From Paenibacillus sp. 1_12 (lineage in GTDB: Bacteria > Bacillota > Bacilli > Paenibacillales > NBRC-103111): DNA of 36,899 nucleotides. A program made the position numbers and the translations under genes. The notes below the pieces were generated by a model, which saw nothing but the letters and a program-made list of their open reading frames with translations, had not been told where the DNA came from and did not search any database. The stretch spans positions 1 through 36,899 of the forward strand of contig NZ_FOTE01000036.1 in the NCBI RefSeq assembly GCF_900114475.1, read 5' to 3'. This document shows, in pieces, positions 7,555 through 13,704 of the stretch (position 1 is its first letter; every line of letters starts with the position of its first letter).

Positions 7555-7699
7555 ATATAACGTTGTTGTATTCACGAAACGCCCCAACCTTAGATAGCAC
7601 TTATCTTAGGTTGGGGCGTTTGTTGTCTGAGCTTCTTCCATGATTATACATCTGGTAACCGTGGGACGATAGTCCCGTAGCGTGACTCTGGTGTTAAAT
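7555..7699 (-). repeat. attC-like site E (downstream of the APH-type gene)
   Basis: In gene sense, ATTTAAC (7693-7699) is a perfect RYYYAAC box 25 bp after the APH gene stop. ACAACGTTATATG closes the site at 7555-7561, 46 bp before the Nudix start. The outer arms pair through CGTGA on both sides. The middle holds a long terminator hairpin and a small gggac/gtccc stem. Length is 145 bp. Confidence 0.62.
7577..7621. terminator. Bidirectional terminator hairpin inside attC-like site E
   Basis: AAACGCCCCAACCTTAGATA pairs with a near-perfect complement ending GGTTGGGGCGTTT, giving a stem of about 20 bp with one mismatch and a very short loop. T/A-rich flanks occur on both sides (GTTTGTTG rightwards, GTTTCGTG leftwards), so it may act in both directions although the T tracts are short. 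Confidence 0.65.
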
Positions 7700-7723
7700 G
7701 ATCGGGCACAGTTCGAAGCAATA

Positions 7724-8503
7724 CTAAAAAAAATTGTAAATTCCATTTTCAAAATAGTTAAACTCTTCATCTGTTATTCTTAACTTGCCATAGGCATTAA
7801 AAAATATTTCTTTGTCTATGTCATTATCAAAAGCGTTATGTTTCCGTCTAATCGCTAACGCTACATCATATCTTGGATCGCCATACGCAGCCCCTGACCA
7901 ATCAATGATTCCTACGATATTGCCCTCATTCACTAATACATTATCTATTGTAAAATCGCCATGGATCAAAGTATTTTCTATAGGCTTTGGCCGTTTTTCC
8001 TTCAACCGTGAAAGTAGTTCTTCTGATCCGTCTACTTCATATTGAGTTAGATTATTTTCTGCTTTTAGAAGCATCGTATCTAACCATGGTTTATCATTCT
8101 TTATTAATCCAATTGGGCATGGACATTCATGTATTTTCCTTAGACATAATCCAAAGTTTGAAATAGCTTTTTGTTTCTCATTGAGACTCGGTTCTCTGGA
8201 TAGATACTCTCTCAAACTTATCCCATTCATATAATCCATTAAAAGCCATCTTGATTTTTTCTCAACATGATAACTATATACTTTTGGTACTAATAATTCT
8301 GTTTGGGAAAGATATTGAAGTGCTTTGTACTCTTCTGATAACCACTCATTATAGAGATCGTTTTCAGTCTTCTTAATCACAAATCTTTTATTGGAAGTAG
8401 CCACTATTGCCACGATAGAAGTATGACCTTGTCTGGGAAAATTAATGTTATGTATTTCTCCAATTTGATCTGAAATTTCAACTGGAATATCATGTATATT
8501 CAT
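7724..8503 (-). CDS. APH-family phosphotransferase (aminoglycoside/choline kinase fold)
   Basis: It is predicted to phosphorylate a small hydroxylated substrate with ATP or GTP. The protein has 259 residues. The catalytic loop is HGDFTIDNVL (H181, D183, N188), and the metal-binding loop is GIIDWSGAAYGDPRYD (D201). The N-lobe lysine sits in RFVIKKTE (about 44-45) and the hinge is WLLMDYMNG. These are diagnostic for the APH superfamily. The substrate cannot be told from sequence; resistance to an antibiotic is possible but unproven. It is a single gene between attC-like sites E and D, 34 bp from the R' box of site D. Confidence 0.85.
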   Translation of the reverse strand: MNIHDIPVEISDQIGEIHNINFPRQGHTSIVAIVATSNKRFVIKKTENDLYNEWLSEEYKALQYLSQTELLVPKVYSYHVEKKSRWLLMDYMNGISLREYLSREPSLNEKQKAISNFGLCLRKIHECPCPIGLIKNDKPWLDTMLLKAENNLTQYEVDGSEELLSRLKEKRPKPIENTLIHGDFTIDNVLVNEGNIVGIIDWSGAAYGDPRYDVALAIRRKHNAFDNDIDKEIFFNAYGKLRITDEEFNYFENGIYNFF

Positions 8504-8536
8504 AAATTTACCTTTCTGGGCACTTCGTGCCCTTTT

Positions 8537-8699
8537 ATATAACGTTGTTATGTTCCCGACGCCTCACGGACTTAAAGCCCAAAGAGTTTGCCTCAATGCG
8601 GTTAATCGGTGCAGGTGTGTCTGCTGAGTATGCTTCCTTGGAATTCCTCTTGCAGACCGAGGACCGTCTGTGATCCGCAGCGGGAAAATGTTGTTAGAT
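8537..8699 (-). repeat. attC-like site D (downstream of the RimJ-type GNAT gene)
   Basis: This is the best-preserved site. In gene sense ATCTAAC (8693-8699) is a perfect RYYYAAC box, 43 bp after the GNAT stop. It continues as AACATTTTCCCGCTGCGG. The far end is CGGGAACATAACAAC followed by GTTATAT (8537-8543), one mismatch to GTTRRRY. The arms are imperfect inverted repeats. The core has a perfect hairpin between gtctgc (8619-8624) and gcagac (8652-8657). Its right arm and loop are shared with site A. Confidence 0.65.
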
Positions 8700-8741
8700 G
8701 AGGTGAGTGCCTTTTTCTAATTACTAGATAACTCCCTTAAA

Positions 8742-9299
8742 TTATTCTAATTCCGTGTTGCGAATTACCATGTGCAAGTGATCTTCCCAAGCACCGTTGA
8801 TCTTCAAGTACTTTATAGCTACTCCTTCATTATAAAATCCTAAGTTTTCTACTACTTTTAATGAGGCTTTATTTCTCGGCATTATATTTGCTTCAATTCG
8901 ATGAAGACGCAGTTCAATAAAAGCATATGTAATGACTTGTCTTAATGCTTCTGTCATAAAGCCTTTATTTCGTTCATCTTTATCAATCCGATACCCTAAA
9001 TGGCAAGATTGAAAGACTCCTCCAATAATGTTATTCAAAGCTATTGATCCTATAATTCGTTTCGTATCCTCTGCTTTATATATCCATAACTTAAATAAAT
9101 CACCGTTCTGTATCTTTTTACTCTCGTCAATTAAGATCTGTTTTTGTGCCTCAAGTGTATAATAATCCATAGTCCTCTGTGCTTCCCATTCCATCAAAAA
9201 CTCCTTATTACGTATAACAAAATTCAATACTTCTTTCGCAGCTGACTCATTAATGGTTTTTAAAACTAATCTTTCCGAGTATAATACGATATTACTCAT
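8742..9299 (-). CDS. RimJ/RimL-type GNAT N-acetyltransferase
   Basis: The protein has 185 residues. It opens with SERLVLKTINESAAKEVLNF, the ERL-L pattern of RimJ/RimL-like acetyltransferases. The middle shows IIGSIALNNI, then LGYRIDKDERNKGFMTEALR (acetyl-CoA loop RNKGFMTEA), then ANIMPRNKASLKVVENLGF, the N-x-x-S-x-x-x-x-E-x-x-G-F signature. It probably acetylates the N-terminus of a protein or a small amine. It starts at ATG 9299 behind ACGAGG. The unit has attC-like site D downstream and a half site upstream. Confidence 0.88.
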   Translation of the reverse strand: MSNIVLYSERLVLKTINESAAKEVLNFVIRNKEFLMEWEAQRTMDYYTLEAQKQILIDESKKIQNGDLFKLWIYKAEDTKRIIGSIALNNIIGGVFQSCHLGYRIDKDERNKGFMTEALRQVITYAFIELRLHRIEANIMPRNKASLKVVENLGFYNEGVAIKYLKINGAWEDHLHMVIRNTELE

Positions 9300-9343
9300 A
9301 TAAAACCTCGTTTTTAATGTATTTTAATCCTGCACTAGTTTCA

Positions 9344-9368
9344 TTTTACGTTGTTGTAGCAGCCTTCC
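9344..9368 (-). repeat. attC R'-like half site upstream of the RimJ-type gene
   Basis: On the minus strand GCTACAACAACGTAAAATGAA occurs here, matching the right ends of sites D and E (ACAACGTTATATGAAA) with a degenerate GTTRRRY box. The corresponding left half between here and the HAD remnant is not recognisable. It would mark the 5' border of the RimJ cassette. Confidence 0.4.
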
Positions 9369-9443
9369 TCGATCTACTAACAAAAATCTATTATTTCAGT
9401 CAGATTCTTCAATACTATGCTTTGATTCCACTCTGCTCCTGTT

Positions 9444-9835
9444 CTATTTCTGAATAAATCCTTCCGACCGGGGTTTTCGAAATCCTACATCCACTGATGT
9501 TATGATCACGTCTATATATTCCTGTATCGCTTTAATGTCTCGTAAAACAAGCTTTTTATTCATTCCATAGGGAACATCCGTAAGTACTCCTATTTTAATA
9601 TTTCGTTCCTTTAATGTTTTAAGTGTATTTAATGTCTTTTCATAAGGACTTGAACCCTGTTGAAAGAAGTTAAAAAATATTTCAATCGCTTGAAAAAGGT
9701 ACGTATTGTCTAAATCGTCCATTCTTTAAAGATGCCTTGGAAAATTTCTATATCCGTAACTTCGAAACCCCAACTTAATGGGACATTTGAATAATATATC
9801 AATGTTTCGCCTAAATCGAAACCAATAGCCTTCAT
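9444..9835 (-). pseudogene. HAD-superfamily phosphatase, broken gene
   Basis: From ATG 9835, behind GGGGGTAA, the frame begins MKAIGFDLGETLIYYSNVPL, the HAD motif I (DxGxT), and stops after 41 residues. Immediately downstream another frame continues with EKTLNTLKTLKERNIKIGVL, TDVPYG (motif II region, T-D) and SVDVGFRKPRSEG (motif III region, K-P), ending at 9444. The cap domain is mostly missing and motif IV (DD/GD) is absent. The gene therefore has an internal deletion or frameshift and a truncated 3' end, and is probably inactive. Confidence 0.7.
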
Positions 9836-9867
9836 TAAATTACCCCCAAAATATTAATTTTGTTGTG

Positions 9868-10140
9868 GCTATTTGGCTTTGTGAAGGAATAGACTAGAAA
9901 CATCCAGATTTCTGGATTTTCTTGCTGATAACAGCACAGAAATATTTCTAATGCTGTATCGGATAGAAGGGTAAGCCGATCTTTTCTTCCTTTACCTTGG
10001 CGAATACGAAGTGTTTTAAGTTCTTTGTCAAAATCCTAGAATCGTAAACGTACGAACTCACTAAATCGTAATCCTGAGCATAACTTCATTGAGGGATAAA
10101 TCATTCGGAAATTTATGTTTATATTTAGTTCTAATGTAGG
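9868..10140 (-). pseudogene. Decayed tyrosine recombinase (integrase) fragment
   Basis: One minus-strand frame reads CSGLRFSEFVRLRF, a TAG stop (10036-10038), then DFDKELKTLRIRQGKGRKDR and LTLLSDTALEIF, ending near PEIWMF. This matches the catalytic-domain start of XerC/XerD-type recombinases: (S/A)GLRxSE with the first catalytic arginine, then GKGxKDR with the catalytic lysine region, then the LS..ALE..Y..RPE.WLF segment. The downstream H-x-x-R and Tyr motifs are missing and a stop interrupts the frame. The extra domain specific to integron IntI proteins is not seen, so this may be a Xer-like phage or cassette recombinase. It lies just upstream of the attC-like array. Confidence 0.6.
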
Positions 10141-10501
10141 AGGCAGATTCATTTTGTTTGAGACATTCTGGAAATAAAATTATCGCACTAATTCGCCTTT
10201 CCATTATATCAGTCATTGTAAATATTGGAAATTTAAAAAGAGGCTCGCAGAGTCGTTAAGGACGACTTTGGAACCCCACAAAGTTTTTAATTTAAAGTGA
10301 TGTCTGGAATCACTTTTGTAGTCTAACCATTTTCTGGTTTCACGTTGTATATAAATGAAGATGTGTTGGGTTGCCTTAATTCTGGTTGTAACAGCTAGCA
10401 GATGCATCAGAACCAATCGGAACTGTTCAAAGATGCAGAGCCAGACGCAGACCAACCGTGGCAGAATCACTATGCAAATCATGCTGAGCCTTGCACGTGT
10501 T
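10141..10501. other. Degenerate non-coding stretch between integrase remnant and arsM
   Basis: No convincing gene is present. A minus-strand open frame overlaps the arsM 3' end in another frame and has a composition rich in aromatic and basic residues typical of a shadow or decayed sequence. The 3' half (about 10215-10330) could be the lost N-terminal part of the adjacent recombinase, but I cannot show this. Confidence 0.4.
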
Positions 10502-11287
10502 TTATGATTTGATCCCTTTGATATGAGCGGAAACAATGTAATTCTCCACATTCGCTCCAGGAACCCAATCTTTAATAAATTCCTTAGAATCATCTTTCTG
10601 CTCCACGACCACATCCATAAATCCGCTTTGCTTTAGCATATCTTTAAGTTCGTCAACGGATGATGCCCCAGAAATACATCCAGAATACATAAAATCCAAA
10701 TCATTCTTAATTTCCTCCGGAAGTTCGACTGTCGTGACTATATCCGAAATGGCAAGGCGGCCACCGTAGCGCAATACACGGTATGCTTCATTAAAGACTT
10801 GCTGTTTCACTGGTGAGAGATTGATCACACAGTTGGAAATAATCACGTCCACCGTTTGGTCTGGAACAGGCAAATGTTCAATTTCTCCCAGTCTAAAATC
10901 CGTATTCGTAAACCCGCCTTTGATCGCATTGCTACGGGCACGACTAACCATTTCAGCTGTCATATCCACTCCAATCACACGACCTGCTTCGCCTACTTGA
11001 CGGGATGCTAGAAAGCAATCAAATCCGCCGCCGCTACCCAGGTCCAATACTACTTCTCCCGGTTGCAGTGCGGCAATTATTTGAGGATTACCGCAACCGA
11101 GGCCAAGATTAGCGCCTTCCGGAACGATCGTTAATTCTTCGTTTGAGTAGCCAAGTCGTACGGAAACATCCTTGTAGTTCACCGGCTTTTCACAGCAACT
11201 TGAACCAGTATTCATCGGTTGCAAGGCAATTTCTTTGTACCGGTTGCGGACATTTTGACGTATTTGATCGTTACTTACTTGATTCAT
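10502..11287 (-). CDS. arsM: Arsenite S-adenosylmethionine methyltransferase
   Basis: It methylates As(III) to volatile or less toxic methylarsenicals with SAM in the cytoplasm. The protein has 261 residues. SAM motif I is VVLDLGSGGGFDCFLA (about 79-94). The conserved arsenic-binding cysteines are present: C31/C32 (SSCC), C65 (LGLGCGNP), C153 (ISNCVINLS) and C204 (SGCISGA), matching the four-cysteine arrangement known for ArsM. It starts at ATG 11287 behind GGGAGTGATC. The MarR gene is upstream in the same orientation. A copy of the MarR-promoter palindrome lies about 165 bp upstream of this start, so it is probably repressed by that MarR protein and induced by arsenic. Confidence 0.93.
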   Translation of the reverse strand: MNQVSNDQIRQNVRNRYKEIALQPMNTGSSCCEKPVNYKDVSVRLGYSNEELTIVPEGANLGLGCGNPQIIAALQPGEVVLDLGSGGGFDCFLASRQVGEAGRVIGVDMTAEMVSRARSNAIKGGFTNTDFRLGEIEHLPVPDQTVDVIISNCVINLSPVKQQVFNEAYRVLRYGGRLAISDIVTTVELPEEIKNDLDFMYSGCISGASSVDELKDMLKQSGFMDVVVEQKDDSKEFIKDWVPGANVENYIVSAHIKGIKS

Positions 11288-11337
11288 AAATGATCACTCC
11301 CTATCATATTTATTTTATTTTAATCAGCAGTTGGCAC

Positions 11338-11442
11338 TTATGCTCGCCTATCGCAACGGACAAGTTGATTTGACTCTTCGTTCGTAATAAATTTCATATA
11401 AGCTGCAACGCTACGGTTGATAACCTCTTCATACAACAGCAC
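11338..11442 (-). other. Possible short peptide gene or remnant upstream of arsM
   Basis: A 34-codon frame from GTG 11442 reads LLYEEVINRSVAAYMKFITN then EESNQLVRCDRRA. It looks protein-like (helix-forming, with a C-terminal RCDRR) and lies between the operator and arsM. No clear ribosome binding site precedes it. It may be the C-terminal remnant of a lost arsenic-operon gene or a leader peptide; I do not recognise it. Confidence 0.3.
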
Positions 11443-11450
11443 TTACAATT

Positions 11451-11471
11451 TTATTTGCATTTTGCAAGTAT
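11451..11471. promoter_or_regulatory. Operator-like palindrome upstream of arsM
   Basis: The core ATTTGCATTTTGCAAGT differs at only one of 21 positions from the sequence in front of the MarR gene (11966-11986). Its inverted-repeat core is TTGCA-n-TGCAA. Identical placement in front of the two genes suggests one shared operator for the MarR protein. Confidence 0.6.
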
Positions 11472-11482
11472 TGAAGAAAAGA

Positions 11483-11932
11483 TTACCCCATTGGGGTAGT
11501 ACAGCATAAACTAGATTTCGCCATCGCCTCATTCAAAAGCTTAATTGAACGAATGACAGTTTCTTTTTCAAATTCGTTCATGTGAGAGAAGATTTCGTTA
11601 AGATAAGTATTCATTTGCTGATCAATCGTCGTAGCAACGTATTTTCCTTCCATCGTCAAAGATAGAACATAAACTCTTCGGTCATCTGGATCGGGAGTCT
11701 TTTTAACTAGATTCATCTTAATTAAAGATTGAACTTGTCGGCTAAAAGTCGTTATATCGGTTCCTAACGCCTCCGCTACTTGTTGTATAGAAGGTTTGTG
11801 TTGATGGTCAATCTCGTAAAGAATATGGCTTTGGATTAAAGAAATGTCGCAACCGTCGACTGAACAGCAATTTTTATTAAGAAAACCAAAACGGCGAGTC
11901 ATAATTTGAAATAGTTCGCGAGTATTTTCCAC
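11483..11932 (-). CDS. MarR-family transcriptional regulator, cysteine-rich
   Basis: It has 149 residues with a winged helix-turn-helix: PSIQQVAEALGTDITTFSRQ (recognition region), then the wing LVKKTPDPDDRRVYVLSL, where DxRxxxxxLT is the MarR signature. Two unusual cysteine groups are C22, C23 and C28 (NCCSVDGCD) near the N-terminus and C143-C144 (SLCCTTP) at the C-terminus. In a MarR dimer these could come close together and bind As(III) or another thiophilic metal; this is inference. GTG 11932 is 7 nt behind AGGTGA. It is likely autoregulated and controls arsM. Confidence 0.88.
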   Translation of the reverse strand: MENTRELFQIMTRRFGFLNKNCCSVDGCDISLIQSHILYEIDHQHKPSIQQVAEALGTDITTFSRQVQSLIKMNLVKKTPDPDDRRVYVLSLTMEGKYVATTIDQQMNTYLNEIFSHMNEFEKETVIRSIKLLNEAMAKSSLCCTTPMG

Positions 11933-11953
11933 TTCGGTTCACCTCATAAGATA

Positions 11954-11986
11954 GTTATACAGTAATTATTTGCAATTTGCAAGTAT
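11954..11986 (-). promoter_or_regulatory. Promoter with overlapping operator of the MarR gene
   Basis: On the minus strand TTGCAA (11977-11982) is separated by 17 bp from TATAAC (11954-11959), a good sigma-A promoter. The palindrome ACTTGCAAATTGCAAAT (within 11966-11986) covers the -35 box and part of the spacer, so a bound regulator would block RNA polymerase. The same palindrome occurs upstream of arsM. Confidence 0.65.
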
Positions 11987-12020
11987 ATTGAGAGCACTAT
12001 TACTGCCCGTGTGAGTAATG

Positions 12021-12131
12021 ATTATAAATGAGACTAAAAAGTACCACATTAGGTTCTTTTTACGATGTTTATTTGAGATATTCAATTATTATAAATGAGA
12101 CAACGTGGGTTCATGAGTATTATAAATGAGA
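12021..12131. repeat. Three direct copies of ATTATAAATGAGA
   Basis: The copies are at 12021-12034, 12088-12101 and 12119-12131; the first two extend to ATTATAAATGAGAC. Spacing is irregular (67 and 31 bp). Multiple short direct repeats like this are known at the ends of IS21-type elements, where the transposase binds, but no transposase gene lies beside them. The rest of 11987-12433 contains no convincing gene. Confidence 0.5.
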
Positions 12132-12433
12132 TAAAAATTAATCATGAAAAGGAGCTATCTAAGGACCTTTAGGGGAAGTATTATTACCACGACCACGATG
12201 AGGTCTGATAGGGTAAATATCAGTTAAATAATGTATAATAATTTTTCTAAGTCGATCCAGTGTCAGAATTGGGCATGGTTTTAGGATAAATAACGCTATA
12301 TTCCCAGCCTCTTTCTAAAGACAGTGCTCTGCAATAACGATCGCATAACTCTTCTTTGGCTGAGAAATCATTTTCAGAGGCGTCTTTTATTTGATATAAA
12401 AGCGGAATAGCCCAATACCCGCTCCCCCCTCCG

Positions 12434-12463
12434 CAAAAAACAAAGACCGCCCACAAGGCGGTC
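12434..12463 (-). terminator. Terminator of the amino-acid/aldehyde catabolic operon
   Basis: On the minus strand GACCGCC-TTGTG-GGCGGTC is a perfect 7-bp GC-rich stem followed by TTTGTTTTTT. It lies downstream of the hydroxyacyl-CoA dehydrogenase gene and the short-chain dehydrogenase remnant, closing the operon. Confidence 0.85.
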
Positions 12464-12474
12464 TCCATTCCCAT

Positions 12475-12606
12475 TCAATCATTCCCGCTAAGCTTCGCCC
12501 AAATAAACATGCAGCCGTCGACGACAACAGTTTTGTCCGGTTACAAAGCCCGCCTGCGCGATCAGCGAGAACGCCACCTCGGCGTCCTTCAATTGAAAAA
12601 TTCAGG
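12475..12606 (-). pseudogene. C-terminal remnant of a short-chain dehydrogenase/reductase (SDR)
   Basis: Immediately after the hydroxyacyl-CoA dehydrogenase stop, the minus strand reads AEVAFSLIAQAGFVTGQ and, after a one-base frameshift, TVVVDGCMFIWAKLSGND then stop. This corresponds to the conserved C-terminal end of SDR enzymes (AVAFLASDEAGFVTGQTLVVDGG). Nothing of the Rossmann or catalytic part remains. It suggests a deletion removed most of an SDR gene that once ended this operon. Confidence 0.6.
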
Positions 12607-13545
12607 CTATTCCAGCCCCATATCGCGCTTCAAAAACCGGATGAGCTCCTGCTCTCGGGCCTTGCTCATTTGCGCGGAAAACGCTTCGTCCCACTCGTAA
12701 AAGCCGGCGCCGGTTTTTAGCCCGTACTTGCCGCTATCAACCAGCGCGCGCATAGCGCCGAGCGATTGATCGACCTTGCTCAAATCGGCGAACAAATAGT
12801 TGGAAATGGCGTCAAACACTTCAAGGCCGCCCATGTCGGCCGTCATGAACGGACCGGTCAAGGGGAGCCGGCGCCCGAGGCTGTACGTCACGGCGGCGTC
12901 GATATCCTCCATGCTGGCGATGCCCTGCTCCAAAATATACTGCGCTTCCCGGAACAGCGCATACTGAAGCCGGTTGCCGACCGATCCGAGCACATCCTTT
13001 TTCACGAGAATCGGTTTTTTGTCCATAGCCCGCAGCAGCTGCATCGCCCGATCCGCCGTCTTGTCGTCGGTTTTCTCCCCGCGTACGACCTCGACGAGCG
13101 GCAGCAAATGCGCGGGATTCCAAAAGTGGGTGACAACCATCCGCTCCGGCCGCTTCATCCGCTCGGCAATCGCCGTCGGGCTCAGTCCGGACGTATTGCT
13201 CGCCAATACAACGTTTTCATCGCATAGCGCATCCAGCTGCTCGTAATATTGCTGCTTCAGCTCCAGCTGCTCGGGAATCGACTCGATAACGAAGCTCGCG
13301 TTCGCTAAAGCATCCGGCACCGAAACCGTTGTGCGGATGCGCCCGTGCATCACCGCAATATCCTCCCGCCTGATTAGACCATTGTCGGCCAGCAGCGCCA
13401 GCTTGTCGCAAATTCCTTTGTTCGCGCGCGCCAGACCGGCTTCACTGAGCCCCTGCAAAACGACCGAAAAACCGGCCCATGCCGCCGTCAGCGCGATGGA
13501 ATGGCCCATCAGCCCTGCGCCCAGTACGGTTATGTTTTCTTCCAA
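12607..13545 (-). CDS. 3-hydroxyacyl-CoA dehydrogenase-family NAD-dependent dehydrogenase
   Basis: It oxidises a 3-hydroxyacyl-CoA or a free 3-hydroxy acid with NAD. The protein has 312 residues: an N-terminal Rossmann fold with VLGAGLMGHSIA (residues 7-18), the substrate-loop motif ASNTSGL (about 115-121), the catalytic His in THFWNPAHLLPLVEVV (H140) with its partner Glu (E152), and a C-terminal helical domain with GLKTGAGFYEW. The size fits single-domain members that act on free hydroxy acids, such as L-carnitine or L-gulonate dehydrogenases, as well as 3-hydroxybutyryl-CoA dehydrogenase. It starts at TTG 13545 behind GGAGGGAACAGG. It is the last intact gene of the operon. Confidence 0.85.
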   Translation of the reverse strand: MEENITVLGAGLMGHSIALTAAWAGFSVVLQGLSEAGLARANKGICDKLALLADNGLIRREDIAVMHGRIRTTVSVPDALANASFVIESIPEQLELKQQYYEQLDALCDENVVLASNTSGLSPTAIAERMKRPERMVVTHFWNPAHLLPLVEVVRGEKTDDKTADRAMQLLRAMDKKPILVKKDVLGSVGNRLQYALFREAQYILEQGIASMEDIDAAVTYSLGRRLPLTGPFMTADMGGLEVFDAISNYLFADLSKVDQSLGAMRALVDSGKYGLKTGAGFYEWDEAFSAQMSKAREQELIRFLKRDMGLE

Positions 13546-13581
13546 CCTGTTCCCTCCTTGTCTCTTCCAAATACTACATGT

Positions 13582-13701
13582 TCACGGCTCGATCAGCACC
13601 AGGTCGCCCTGGCTGATGCGGTAGGTCCGGTCCTTGATATAATAGCGTTCCCCGGTGCGCGTGTAATAGATTTCGTACGAATCGTGCGCATGGGATTTCG
13701 G
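13582..13701 (-). pseudogene. Cupin-domain fragment of an AraC-family regulator
   Basis: Between the aminotransferase and dehydrogenase genes the minus strand reads PKSHAHDSYEIYYTRTGERY then YIKDRTYRISQGDLVLIEP and stop. This is the start of an AraC-type sensor domain (H-x-H-x-x-x-E-I-x-Y, then G-D-L-V-L-I). No start codon with a ribosome site precedes it and the DNA-binding domain is missing. It is a scar of a deleted regulator gene inside the operon. Confidence 0.6.
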
Positions 13702-13704
13702 CTA

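Noticed and set aside
4744-9368. CRISPR array
   Set aside because: The repeats are long imperfect palindromes separated by whole genes and vary in sequence; there are no short identical repeats with regular spacers and no cas genes.
9868-10140. Calling the recombinase remnant an integron integrase IntI
   Set aside because: The IntI-specific extra segment between the KGxKDR region and the next motif is not visible, and the rest of the catalytic domain is missing. Only a general tyrosine recombinase call is supported.
10213-10614. Minus-strand open frame overlapping the arsM 3' end
   Set aside because: It is out of frame with arsM over its first third and then runs through decayed sequence; no motif supports it.
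12247-12474. Open frame of 75 codons on the minus strand (ending ERGWEYSVIYPKTMPNSDTGS)
   Set aside because: Its start lies inside the operon terminator hairpin, it lacks a ribosome site and its N-terminus is the translated stem. The last 30 residues look protein-like but match nothing I recognise.
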